NCBI RefSeq assembly: GCF_015223065.1
Contig: NZ_JADFBY010000002.1
Span: 124,001 to 188,000 of the forward strand
Direction: 5' to 3'
DNA: 64,000 bases
Source: Mucilaginibacter sp. JRF
GTDB taxonomy: Bacteria; Bacteroidota; Bacteroidia; Sphingobacteriales; Sphingobacteriaceae
The notes under the pieces were generated by a model. The model had not been told where the DNA came from. It ran no database searches and saw only the letters and a program-made list of their open reading frames with translations. The position numbers and the translations under genes are program-made. Positions 46,047-54,644 of the stretch are shown piece after piece. Each line of letters opens with the position of its first letter. Position 1 is the stretch's first letter.

Positions 46047-48518
46047 ATGACAGAGATTGACATATTATTACACCTTAAATCCACCTATTCTAATCGAAGC
46101 CTCAATGAATCTGACACTCGTTTCAAAATTATTGATTGTATTCTAAAAGATGTTTTGAAGTGGCCAAGTGAACCTATTTACACAGAAGTAATCGTAAGCG
46201 GAACCAGAGCAGATTATGTATTGAAGGGCAAGAACGATAAACCGGTGTTAATAATTGAAAGTAAAAAAAGTGGCAAATATTTTGAACTTCCAAATAAGAG
46301 CAACTCGGATAAAAATTATCAAAAAATAATTCTTGAACAGATATTAACAGAAAAATATGTTAAAGACGCAATTTATCAAGTTAGAGATTATGCTGAAGAT
46401 TTAGGATGTCAATATGCAGCGATTTGCAATGGGAGCACATGGATATTCTTTAAAGTTTCTAGTTCACAAAAACCTTGGAAAAAATTACCGGCCTTTGTTA
46501 TTAAAAGCTTAGATTATTTTATAGAAGATTTTACCGAAGCTATAAATATTTTTAGCTATCACAATGTTGTGAATAATAATTCTTTGTCACAAAACATCGG
46601 GATCAGTAAAAAAGTATTTCATGAAATATTTTATCCTAAAAACAGTATAATTGGTTATAACACTACGGTTAACAGCAATAAATATGCTGGTCCACTCGCA
46701 ACTATCGCAAACAAGTATTTGGGCATAATTCCTGAGAATGATCGGAATTTTATGAACCACTGTTATGTTAGTAATAAAGGAAAATACGACAATTTACAAA
46801 AGGACGTTCAAGGGTTTATTCATGACTCATTAACGCCATATTTTAAAAACATTGGATTTAGAGAATTTACAGATGATAAGCAAGGTGGAGCCTTCGGCAT
46901 TAGGTTATCAAATCTTGTTCAGCAGCAAGGTTTGAACAACGTCTTAATTTTATTTGGCGGACGTGGAGCTGGAAAATCAACATTTCTAAAGCGACTCCTT
47001 TTTCATATTAAACCACGTGAGATAGAGATGTATTCAGAAGTGGCCTTAATAGGTCTGTTATCATCGTCTCAAACCAAAGAAGAACTGACAAATGAAATCT
47101 GGGAAAAAACTTTAGCAAGCATTGATAAAACGAAAATTCGTGCAGGATCTAGAGAGGAACTATTGAATTTGTTCGAAGAAGAGTTTGAAATTTACAAAAA
47201 ACAAATTCTAGTAGGGTTAAAAGAGGAAAGCGACGATTATCAGCGCCTATTAAGAGACTTTTTATTAACTCACACAAAAAACACGAAATTATTTTGTGAA
47301 AAACTGAGTATAAAAATTAAGTCAAAAAATAAAGGTTTAATAGTTTTTATTGATAACGTTGATCAGCTAACAGAAGACTTACAAGACGTTTGTTTTTTGA
47401 CTGCGGTGGAAATTTCGGAAAGATTAAGCTGTATTGCTATAGTTTCAATGCGAGAGGAGCGATATTATCAAGCAAAAATGCGAGGCGTTTTAGATGCTTA
47501 CAAGAATCCTGGTTACCATCTATCATCACCAATAATTCCAGAAGTTATTATAAAACGTATCAACTACATTTTAGACCAGCTAAAGTTTACGGCAGATGTG
47601 GATCTTGAATATGGGATAAAGAATACATCAGACTTGAACGTCTTAAATGCCTTTTTTGAGATCTGCAAATCTCAACTCAAGAAAAACGGTTCCCCTTTAA
47701 GTTCTTTTTTAAGATATGGTACACATGGTGACGTTAGAATGGCCTTGAATTTTTTTGAGGGTTTCATTACATCTGGATACACTAATATATCTGAAATGGC
47801 GGCTCATGCGGATTGGTATATTCAGGTTCATCAAGTGATCAAACCAATGATGATTCCTGACCGTTTTTTCTATGATGAAAAAAAGAGTAAGATTCCAAAT
47901 CTATATCAATTGAGAAATGATGCTAATAGTTCACATTTTACAGGACTAAGAATTTTACAATTTCTACATAATAGCAGTGGTAATTCTAAGTCAAATGGTT
48001 TCGTAGATGCAAAGTACTTAATTCAAATTTTTGATTCGACATACGGTGCTAAAGAAGATTGCATAGGTCATTTAATATTGTTCTTAGAAAAAGGTTTAAT
48101 TGAAGCTAATAACCGCTTAGAAATTTTTTCCGATGAGGTAGACTCAGTTAAAATAACGGCTCTCGGTGAGTATTTATTCAATTATCTAGCTTTTAATTTT
48201 GCCTACATTGATTTAATATGCGTTGATTGTGCAATATTTGATGAAACCTTAAATAATCAATTAGTTAGATCATCTAACATGGAGCTAAGGTATTATCAAG
48301 ATAAGGATTTCATGTCTCGAATCAAAGTTCGGATCGAAAGAATTGATGCTTTTATCGCTTACTTAGCAAAATTGGAGGGTCAGGAATTCATTGATTTAGC
48401 ATTGGGGTCTACGGAAGTACGATTTACTGATAAATTAAGAGCCGAGCTTGATAAACAGAAAGAGATTATTATGAAAAGTGCTAATAACAAAAAAGCACTT
48501 GAAAATGAATACTTATAG
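46047..48518 (+). CDS. Type I R-like nuclease fused to a P-loop NTPase, putative defence protein
   Basis: An 823-residue protein. Residues 1-135 match the HsdR N-terminal nuclease pattern: Glu23 in ESDTRF, Asp56 in RADYVL, IIESKK (Glu71, Lys73) and Gln111 in QVRDY. A linker leads to a P-loop NTPase with Walker A GGRGAGKST (304-312), Walker B LIVFIDNVDQ (431-440) and a sensor-like SMREERYY. The C-terminal 300 residues are helical and unrecognised. There is no HsdR helicase, HsdM or HsdS. The layout resembles STAND/Avs-type defence proteins with a nuclease effector. A TAACTTTA -7-like box lies near 46019. Confidence 0.7.
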   Translation: MTEIDILLHLKSTYSNRSLNESDTRFKIIDCILKDVLKWPSEPIYTEVIVSGTRADYVLKGKNDKPVLIIESKKSGKYFELPNKSNSDKNYQKIILEQILTEKYVKDAIYQVRDYAEDLGCQYAAICNGSTWIFFKVSSSQKPWKKLPAFVIKSLDYFIEDFTEAINIFSYHNVVNNNSLSQNIGISKKVFHEIFYPKNSIIGYNTTVNSNKYAGPLATIANKYLGIIPENDRNFMNHCYVSNKGKYDNLQKDVQGFIHDSLTPYFKNIGFREFTDDKQGGAFGIRLSNLVQQQGLNNVLILFGGRGAGKSTFLKRLLFHIKPREIEMYSEVALIGLLSSSQTKEELTNEIWEKTLASIDKTKIRAGSREELLNLFEEEFEIYKKQILVGLKEESDDYQRLLRDFLLTHTKNTKLFCEKLSIKIKSKNKGLIVFIDNVDQLTEDLQDVCFLTAVEISERLSCIAIVSMREERYYQAKMRGVLDAYKNPGYHLSSPIIPEVIIKRINYILDQLKFTADVDLEYGIKNTSDLNVLNAFFEICKSQLKKNGSPLSSFLRYGTHGDVRMALNFFEGFITSGYTNISEMAAHADWYIQVHQVIKPMMIPDRFFYDEKKSKIPNLYQLRNDANSSHFTGLRILQFLHNSSGNSKSNGFVDAKYLIQIFDSTYGAKEDCIGHLILFLEKGLIEANNRLEIFSDEVDSVKITALGEYLFNYLAFNFAYIDLICVDCAIFDETLNNQLVRSSNMELRYYQDKDFMSRIKVRIERIDAFIAYLAKLEGQEFIDLALGSTEVRFTDKLRAELDKQKEIIMKSANNKKALENEYL

Positions 48519-48565
48519 ATAGCAAATGCAAAGCCTAAGTTTATTTTAACAAACAGGAGTAAAAA

Positions 48566-48643
48566 TGTTAGATATCACAGTTCGGACAGCAAAAGCTTTT
48601 TGCTTCAAGGTTATATTTCTTGAAATATCCCAATATTAGCTAA
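48566..48643 (+). CDS. Possible 25-codon leader peptide
   Basis: An ATG preceded by a strong AGGAG opens 25 codons (MLDITVRTAKAF...). Its TAA stop directly abuts the GTG start of the next gene (TAAGTG). The spacing suggests translational coupling, since the following GTG has no good ribosome-binding site of its own. Coding is not proven. Confidence 0.35.
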
Positions 48644-49180
48644 GTGCAAGTTAATAAACATTTACTCAAAGCTTTAATTACACTACTTGTAATTGATGTT
48701 GGCTTGTTGGCTGCCTTTATTTGGTGGATGGATGCAACACCAGATGTGTCTATTGCTGAGTTATTAATTGTTCCTACAATCTTCATTGTTAATCTTATCA
48801 TAGGGCTCGTCATATACTATAGCACTAATTATAGAGTGATTGGTAAGGCATTCGCCTATAATAGCGTAGTCGCTTCATTGGTATTTCACAGTTTATTCTA
48901 TACATGGTTCCTTTATTACGATCGAACCCATTTCGACACTTTCTACTTCAATCAAAATGGGAAGCAATTTGAAGTGTTGCTAGATAAGCGAGATACGTCT
49001 TACAGCATGTTTGAAATTGGCGATGGTTCTACATTAGAATTTAATAGTGGGAAGTATGAGGAGTATCAGGATACTATTATGTTAGGTGATAGCACACGCA
49101 GGTTATATATCTACAAAACACATCTTGTCGGTTACCCTAAGATTGGTGATAAGGTTATTTTGAAGACCGAGGGAAGATGA
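48644..49180 (+). CDS. Unknown small membrane protein
   Basis: A 178-residue protein with three membrane segments in residues 8-95, followed by a soluble C-terminal domain of about 75 residues with a beta-rich pattern (KQFEVLLDKRDTSYSMFEIG). The start is GTG at 48644, directly after an in-frame stop. No family is recognised. It is probably an accessory gene of the element. Confidence 0.6.
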   Translation: MQVNKHLLKALITLLVIDVGLLAAFIWWMDATPDVSIAELLIVPTIFIVNLIIGLVIYYSTNYRVIGKAFAYNSVVASLVFHSLFYTWFLYYDRTHFDTFYFNQNGKQFEVLLDKRDTSYSMFEIGDGSTLEFNSGKYEEYQDTIMLGDSTRRLYIYKTHLVGYPKIGDKVILKTEGR

Positions 49181-49248
49181 GCTAATTTTCTCCCCAAAGT
49201 TAGCTGATCCATCCAACACACAGGTTACTTCGTTCAAGGTAGTATATC

Positions 49249-49285
49249 GTAATTGGGTATCCCTTTCGGGAGCCTCCACAATTAC
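49249..49285. promoter_or_regulatory. Hairpin upstream of the methylase-like gene
   Basis: GTAATTG (49249-49255) pairs with CAATTAC (49279-49285), with an inner CCC-ttt-cGGG helix. It has the same outer-stem/inner-stem design as the 45253 hairpin, but without the conserved 18-mer. Confidence 0.45.
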
Positions 49286-49366
49286 TCTATCTCCACCTTG
49301 CCTTTAGTGTGGCTGTCCAGCAGTGAGTCTGCTTCGAGAATTCACTCGAACTTAAAACTTACTGTT

Positions 49367-50086
49367 ATGACAGACTTTAAACAACTGCTTACTGCCTTTG
49401 AACGCTTTGCCTACGGACAATCCCTACACACAGCATTTGTAGATATGCTCGACTGGATGCTACTACCTTTTAAGTTGCATAATGACTCTGCCAGTCAGCG
49501 TACATCATTAGAAGCCTATAGAGGCCATAAGAAGGCCGACAAGCTTGTTCAACTTATAAAGTTGATAGGTGATCTATCAGAGAACTTTAGCGACCCTTTA
49601 GGCGAACTGTTCATGCAAGCTATATCCAATGGCCATAACGGTCAGTACTTCACACCTGAACCAATCTGTGATATGATGTCAGCGATAACCATTGGTGCTT
49701 TGGAAGATGGTCAGACAGTTTGTGACCCGGCTTGTGGTAGTGGTAGGATGTTACTTGCAGCAGCTAAGTTAAACCGACATGCAAAGTTCTACGGTGCAGA
49801 CCTGGATATCACTTGTTGTAAGATGGCTCTTGTAAATATGCTACTTAACTCACTTACAGGTGAGATAGCGCACATGAATACGCTTAGCAATGAGTTTTAC
49901 ACAGGTTACAAAGTGAACACCACCTTAGTTGCTGGCTATCATCAACCTTACTTCATGGAGTTCAGCAAACCCGAAAATAGCTATATCTGGCTTAAGCCTT
50001 TAAAAGCTAAAGAAGCTTTCGACAAGCCTTTTGTGCCTGTAAAGTCAAGCGTTGTTATCAATGGTGTACAAGGAAGCCTGTTTTAA
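49367..50086 (+). CDS. Orphan N6-adenine DNA methylase-like protein
   Basis: A 239-residue protein from the ATG at 49367; the frame is open to 49253, but the extension crosses a hairpin and lacks a start signal. It has HsdM-type motifs: an X-like GQYFTPEPICDMM (about 93) and motif I DPACGSGRML (about 119), then GADLD. The catalytic NPPY/F motif IV expected about 50-70 residues later is absent (VAGYHQPYFM in that region). It may be inactive, or use an altered motif as in methylase-like genes common on Bacteroidota mobile elements. No restriction or specificity partner is adjacent. Confidence 0.75.
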   Translation: MTDFKQLLTAFERFAYGQSLHTAFVDMLDWMLLPFKLHNDSASQRTSLEAYRGHKKADKLVQLIKLIGDLSENFSDPLGELFMQAISNGHNGQYFTPEPICDMMSAITIGALEDGQTVCDPACGSGRMLLAAAKLNRHAKFYGADLDITCCKMALVNMLLNSLTGEIAHMNTLSNEFYTGYKVNTTLVAGYHQPYFMEFSKPENSYIWLKPLKAKEAFDKPFVPVKSSVVINGVQGSLF

Positions 50087-50248
50087 ACAGGCTATTTAAT
50101 CGTCTTAATTACCATTAATCCTGAACTATAACAATATCACCTTACACATTATTGGAATATTTTATGCAATAAGTAGATAGTTATACATAATTATATACAG
50201 CATATATCTTTGGCAATCAGATATATAAACAATCCATTAGATTTAAAT

Positions 50249-51277
50249 ATGAGAAGTTTAACTTACATATATATTATTGTTGCCATTTTAGTTCTTTTCG
50301 GAAGGTCGGCGAAGGCGCAGGATGATTGGCTCATGAAGACTGCGATTACTGATAGCGTTCCTGTTCCACAAGAATGGAAGGTGCTATGTAAAACAGATAG
50401 CGGTAGGAGAATGATTATGGAGTCTTTGCCTATAGTAACTAAGCACGATATTAAATTCCAATGGCTAGGCATCAAAATGCAGGACTCATTACGATCTGTA
50501 TCTGTTGGCGAAGTTTTTGATAACGCGAAATATAAGCCGACTTTAGAAGAATTCTATATGAAAACTATTGAAGGAGGATGTACTATTCGTCCAGGTGGAG
50601 AAACAATAAAAATAATTGACCCTAATAAAATGATTTTCTATCATTCTGGTACTCTGTGGTGCTCTTCTAGAAATAGTGGTGGTGATACAAAGTATGACTG
50701 CAATGAAAAAATACCGCTCATGTTGCCAGAAGGATGGCAAGTGTGTAAATTGTTCTTTGAACAAAAAATAGTTCGACATGGCAGGTTTCGATTTGAGCCT
50801 ATTTTTAAACAATATGATTCTCAAGTTCCTGCAAGAATCATAGGCCATAATTTATATTTGACAGGCCATGGTGACGTTGGAAACCCATCTAGCGTATATA
50901 TCAGTAACATAAAGGTTTATGCGATAAAGTCTAATCTCGACAATAAATTTAGAGAAGAATGCGGTTGTGACATGCCTCTACCAATAACCCAATCTGTTTC
51001 AAACCCAAAACCTGTTGAGACAGCTGTTACGCAAACAGCGAAAATAAGCTCCGCAATAATCAATATAAAAGGAAACAGAGCGGATTTTGTTTACAGAAAT
51101 GAGGGAGGTAAGTCTGGAGTTTTGTGTTATAAAATAATTTGGTATGATACCGACATCCGTGATTGGAAACGTGATAGAGAGGGATGTGTTGAAATTTTAC
51201 CGAATACGGCATTTATTATCGGCCTGCATCACTGGACTGCATCAGATTATAAATTCGAGTATAATATCGTACAATAA
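50249..51277 (+). CDS. Unknown exported protein
   Basis: A 342-residue protein. The ATG at 50249 (MRSLTYIYIIVAILVLFG) gives a clear signal peptide ending RSAKAQ, so it is preferred over the upstream start at 50210. The mature part contains Cys residues in pairs (GGCTIR, LWCSS, ECGCDM) and a C-terminal beta domain. No family is recognised. It is followed 12 bp later by a 67-codon gene in the same direction, probably one operon. Confidence 0.65.
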   Translation: MRSLTYIYIIVAILVLFGRSAKAQDDWLMKTAITDSVPVPQEWKVLCKTDSGRRMIMESLPIVTKHDIKFQWLGIKMQDSLRSVSVGEVFDNAKYKPTLEEFYMKTIEGGCTIRPGGETIKIIDPNKMIFYHSGTLWCSSRNSGGDTKYDCNEKIPLMLPEGWQVCKLFFEQKIVRHGRFRFEPIFKQYDSQVPARIIGHNLYLTGHGDVGNPSSVYISNIKVYAIKSNLDNKFREECGCDMPLPITQSVSNPKPVETAVTQTAKISSAIINIKGNRADFVYRNEGGKSGVLCYKIIWYDTDIRDWKRDREGCVEILPNTAFIIGLHHWTASDYKFEYNIVQ

Positions 51278-51289
51278 GCAAAAAAAGTC

Positions 51290-51493
51290 ATGAAACACAT
51301 TAAGATCAATGGTGTAGCTTATGAAGCAGTACAAGCAACTGAAGAAGAAATATTGAATAATAATTTAATCATAGAGCCTGGAGAGCCTTGCGGTCGACAA
51401 GAATGCAGATATGGATACATTTGGGTTTATATCGATGATCTTGACATTGGAGGATGTAAATGGTATAAAACTAATGCTCAATGTAATGAATAG
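51290..51493 (+). CDS. Unknown 67-residue Cys-containing protein
   Basis: A small acidic protein with four Cys (GEPCGRQECRY, GGCKWYKTNAQC) that could bind a metal or form disulfides. It has no signal peptide. It follows the exported protein closely and may be its partner. No function is recognised. Confidence 0.5.
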   Translation: MKHIKINGVAYEAVQATEEEILNNNLIIEPGEPCGRQECRYGYIWVYIDDLDIGGCKWYKTNAQCNE

Positions 51494-51842
51494 TAAATAA
51501 ATATTGATAAATAAACCCTAAATATATGCTGTAATCACAGTTAATTTTTCAAATTAAAATGAATTAAAACTTTTTATTAGACTTTGTTTTCAGACAGGAT
51601 TCAAAATAAGATCAAGTTTAACGCCAGGATTAATAGCTTGGCGTTTCTTGTTATATAGCTTTGTGATGCTTAAATAATCCTTCCAGTGTCGTGCATTAAT
51701 GCTAAAATTAATGCATAGTAATCACTCGATATAGCTAATTGCCAATTTGATATACAGATTGTTATACATTTAAACAATAAGGCAATACTGAGAGATATCT
51801 TTTGATAAATTGTAGACATTAAAAGTATCTAATTTCATAATA
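51494..51842. other. Gene-free stretch
   Basis: It contains a hairpin AACGCCA/TGGCGTT (51620-51626 with 51639-51645), probably a terminator of the plus-strand pair, and a perfect inverted repeat TGCATTAAT/ATTAATGCA (51692-51700 with 51707-51715) that looks like an operator. The rest is AT-rich without ORFs. Confidence 0.5.
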
Positions 51843-52337
51843 ATGGCCACAAATAGTAGGTTACCTCAAACAGAAGCACTAATACAAAAGTCTATCGCAG
51901 AGCTAAGTGATTTCTTAGAATTTGTGCCAGCAGAGGAACATCATAATTGGTTAAGGCAGTTGCATTCACACTATAGTGAAAAGTTTCTGCAAGACAACAA
52001 TAGGATATGGTCAACCGCATCAATATTAATTCCCTTATCATTGGCTGGGCTTGCAACTGTTAAAGATGCGCCTCCTTTGAGCGTTATTCCAATAGCCTTA
52101 GCATCTATATCTCTAATGTTGTTTTGGGTTATCTTTGCAGAACATCATCGAGCTTTTCAAAACAGATCATCAGCATATATTCAAGCTATTGAAAGACATA
52201 TCCATATTCACTTTGTTCCTGGAAAGGCAGACGGTCACCCGATCACAAAGATAGGCAACGTGCAAACTATACGCTGGGCAATGTTCTATCTGATTGTGTT
52301 AATTTGGACACTGGCTCTTGTATTTTCAGCTTTGTAG
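51843..52337 (+). CDS. Unknown multi-TM protein at the right end of the element
   Basis: A 164-residue protein with an amphipathic N-terminal helix region (about 1-50) and three membrane segments (about 55-73, 78-100 and 142-163). It has some likeness to SLATT-type membrane effectors in its N-terminal Trp/Tyr-rich region, but not enough for a family call. It is the last gene before the right attachment site. Confidence 0.55.
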   Translation: MATNSRLPQTEALIQKSIAELSDFLEFVPAEEHHNWLRQLHSHYSEKFLQDNNRIWSTASILIPLSLAGLATVKDAPPLSVIPIALASISLMLFWVIFAEHHRAFQNRSSAYIQAIERHIHIHFVPGKADGHPITKIGNVQTIRWAMFYLIVLIWTLALVFSAL

Positions 52338-52788
52338 TTTAACCAGCGCTTTTAAATTCTTTAATCTCACTGGTATATAAATTTTTCATTTGACTAGATG
52401 GAAATAAACCAATCTCCATTTGCCTTTTATAGAATTGAGATGACTATTCATTGTATTGAACCCCAAAATGAATAAAGTTATAAATTACTGTAGGAGTGAA
52501 GAATAATTATTGCAGCAAAGTTAGGGCTTATCTCGAACACAATGCAAGGAACTACGACATAAACACAACCTCTCCACAACCCAACATTTATTTCGTTCCT
52601 CCTTGCTTTTAGTTCCATCTAAAACCTGTAAGAGCTTTATAATTATTTATTCACTTAAAACATTAAACGTTATGTAGGAAAAACTTAAACACTCGCACAA
52701 GTTGCAGTAGTTATCGTTAAATTAGTTGGAATTTAAACCTTAAAGAAAGGAGCTAAAGACATAGTAAGTAACTATCGAATTTTACAGA
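52338..52788. other. Gene-free right end of the element
   Basis: AT-rich sequence without a supported ORF between the last element gene and the tandem ACTGTCCCC motifs. No clear hairpin or repeat was seen apart from the motifs at its right edge. Confidence 0.5.
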
Positions 52789-52812
52789 ACTGTCCCCTAT
52801 ACTGTCCCCTGA
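52789..52812 (+). repeat. Tandem ACTGTCCCC motifs, right
   Basis: Two ACTGTCCCC units at the same spacing as at 32336-32359, 42 bp inside the right attachment site. They are candidate integrase arm-type sites. Confidence 0.6.
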
Positions 52813-52820
52813 TAATAAAA

Positions 52821-52850
52821 AAAGGCCTCCTGAATGTTCAGAAAGCCTTT
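52821..52850 (-). terminator. Terminator carried by the element behind tRNA-Phe
   Basis: AAAGGC (52821-52826) pairs with GCCTTT (52845-52850), with an inner CTGAA/TTCAG helix. On the minus strand it is followed by a T-run and lies just after the tRNA 3' end. It replaces the terminator displaced to 32141. Confidence 0.75.
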
Positions 52851-52853
52851 TAA

Positions 52854-52897
52854 GTGGTGCCAGCTGGAATCGAACCAGCGACACAAGGATTTTCAGT
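52854..52897 (-). repeat. Right attachment site, 44 bp inside tRNA-Phe
   Basis: Identical to 32175-32218. It covers the tRNA from the base after its 3' end to the anticodon arm, so integration keeps the tRNA intact. Confidence 0.9.
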
Positions 52898-52927
52898 CCT
52901 TTGCTCTACCAACTGAGCTATGGCACC
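52855..52927 (-). tRNA. tRNA-Phe (GAA)
   Basis: A 73-nt cloverleaf on the minus strand. The acceptor stem GGTGCCA pairs with TGGCACC, D-arm AGCTCAGTTGGTAGAGC, anticodon loop CTGAAAA (anticodon GAA) and T-arm GCTGGTTCGATTCCAGC. CCA is not encoded. It is the integration target of the 32.2-52.9 kb element. Confidence 0.97.
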
Positions 52928-53038
52928 GCTCCCGTTTTTGGGTCTGCAAATGTAGCTTGTTTTTTTGTTTATGAAAACTTTTTTTGAAAAAACATCTACA
53001 GTACGGGTTAACTGTCTGTAAGGCAGCTGAAATATTTT

Positions 53039-54019
53039 TTACGGAACGTAGCTTTCCAATATTTTAAAGCCACCCTCAGTAGTAATTTCAACGTTATTGA
53101 TGTTTTTTGGCAGCAAAATGCTGTCGCCCATTTTAACATCAAGCGTACCGCCATCGTACTTAATGGTGTATGCACCGGCCACACAAACATGTATCACAAA
53201 CGAGTCGATACTGCTGTAATCGCGCGTGGTGCCTTCGGTAAAGTCAAGCACATTGGTGGTGAAGTACTGGCAGGTAACGGCTTCAACGGCCTTGTTTGGC
53301 GTGTGCTCGTAAGCTGTTTTATATTCAGGGTAAAACTTGTAGTCAATAGCGGCTAAGGCTTCCTCAACGTGCAGTTCGCGTTTGTTGCCTTTGTCGTCGA
53401 CACGGTCAAAATCGTAAATACGGTAAGTAATGTCTGATGTTTGCTGAATTTCGGCTATCAGTAAGCCCGCGCCAATGGTGTGCACACGGCCGGCAGGTAA
53501 AAAGTAAATATCGCCCGCGGTAACATCCTCACGGTTCAGGATATCGGTAAGGTGGCCGCTGGTGAATTTTTCAAGATAAACCTGCTCGTTCACTTCCTGG
53601 TTAAAGCCGGTGATCAGCGTAGCGCCCTGATCGGCCTCAATAACATACCACATTTCGGTTTTACCGAATGAGTTGTGGCGCTCCTTAGCCAGTTTATCAT
53701 CAGGGTGAACCTGTATTGAAAGATCCTCATTGGCATCAATAAACTTAACCAGCAGCGGGAAGGTGTTGCCAAAGCGCTCGTAAACCTTTTCGCCTACCAG
53801 TTCGCCTTTGTATTCCTCAAGCAAATCGGCTAATGAGCGACCCTCAAGCGCGCCGTTTGCTACTACCGATACATCACTCTTTACGCCTGATATTTCCCAG
53901 GTTTCGCCGCAGTTTGGCAGGCTGCCAAAATCTTTATTTAAGTAAGTCCTGATTTTTTGACCACCCCAGATTTTGTCTTTATAGATGGTTTTAAATTTTA
54001 GTGGATATAGTGTTGACAT
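53039..54019 (-). CDS. manA: Mannose-6-phosphate isomerase, class I
   Basis: Converts fructose 6-phosphate and mannose 6-phosphate, linking glycolysis to GDP-mannose synthesis. The 326 residues match the short Bacillus-type ManA. The zinc-site region is visible as SIQVHPDD, then TEMWYVIEA, and PAGRVHTIGAGLLIAEIQQ with its His and the catalytic-type Glu/Gln stretch. It starts KFKTIYKDKIWGG, typical of the family. It is transcribed in the same direction as tRNA-Phe, which lies downstream, and seems monocistronic. Confidence 0.93.
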   Translation of the reverse strand: MSTLYPLKFKTIYKDKIWGGQKIRTYLNKDFGSLPNCGETWEISGVKSDVSVVANGALEGRSLADLLEEYKGELVGEKVYERFGNTFPLLVKFIDANEDLSIQVHPDDKLAKERHNSFGKTEMWYVIEADQGATLITGFNQEVNEQVYLEKFTSGHLTDILNREDVTAGDIYFLPAGRVHTIGAGLLIAEIQQTSDITYRIYDFDRVDDKGNKRELHVEEALAAIDYKFYPEYKTAYEHTPNKAVEAVTCQYFTTNVLDFTEGTTRDYSSIDSFVIHVCVAGAYTIKYDGGTLDVKMGDSILLPKNINNVEITTEGGFKILESYVP

Positions 54020-54187
54020 GATCTTAAAGTTTGTTGGCCGCTAAGTTATCAGTAAATACCGAAAAGGGAATTATTTACTTTAAATATTGCGTGTTTAAAG
54101 CCCTGTATTTAACCTCAAACGCCATATTTATTAATTTGAGATTATGGCCTAAGCTTGTATTTTTGTGGCCTGAAACTTTATCGCATT

Positions 54188-54610
54188 ATGAATTTTTTAT
54201 TTGCTAAACTTTTTGATGAATATCAACGAAAAGGTGATTCGCCGATATTTAGTATAACCATGTATATAAGTACAATCTATTTCTTTGTGCTTTTTTGCAT
54301 ATACCTTTCGGTTAGTGAGGTTTTGAACAAGATTTATTTTGCGAACAGTATCAACTATAATAAAATAGCAATGTCTGTGACAGTAATTTTGGTTATGGTT
54401 AGCATCACTGCTGCTGTGTATGCTATCTATATTAAAAATAGATTAATATTCAGACTGTCAGAGAAATATAAGACAAAAATATTAAACAAGATTATTTTAT
54501 ACGGATTTGTAATATTTCTCCCAATATTACTATTATTTGTTGCTACTACTTCTACCGTGTTGTTGAAAGGAGGTATAATGTTTGGCCTGAATATTAAAGG
54601 CGTGTTCTAA
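54188..54610 (+). CDS. Unknown small membrane protein
   Basis: A 140-residue protein from the ATG at 54188, with a TTG further upstream possible. It has three membrane segments (about 25-50, 60-85 and 105-130) and basic loops. No family is recognised. It is AT-rich compared with manA and the lipoprotein gene beside it, and may be another small acquired gene. Confidence 0.55.
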   Translation: MNFLFAKLFDEYQRKGDSPIFSITMYISTIYFFVLFCIYLSVSEVLNKIYFANSINYNKIAMSVTVILVMVSITAAVYAIYIKNRLIFRLSEKYKTKILNKIILYGFVIFLPILLLFVATTSTVLLKGGIMFGLNIKGVF

Positions 54611-54644
54611 TAATTGCTTTTTAAACTATATCTACTTTTAATAG

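Larger units (their letters stand above)
32175..52897. mobile_element. About 20.7-kb integrative element in tRNA-Phe
   Basis: The region is bounded by a 44-bp direct repeat equal to the 3' part of tRNA-Phe, with the intact tRNA at the right end and a tyrosine integrase at the left end. Tandem ACTGTCCCC motifs occur just inside both ends. The content is AT-rich, with a helicase, a Rep-like winged-helix protein, defence-type genes and many unknowns. No relaxase, VirB/VirD4-type or capsid genes are seen, so it is an island or mobilisable element rather than a complete conjugative element or prophage. Confidence 0.9.

Noticed and set aside
46047..50086. Complete type I restriction-modification system
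   Set aside because: The nuclease gene lacks the HsdR helicase, the methylase-like gene is 0.8 kb away with another gene between and lacks NPPY, and no HsdS specificity gene exists.
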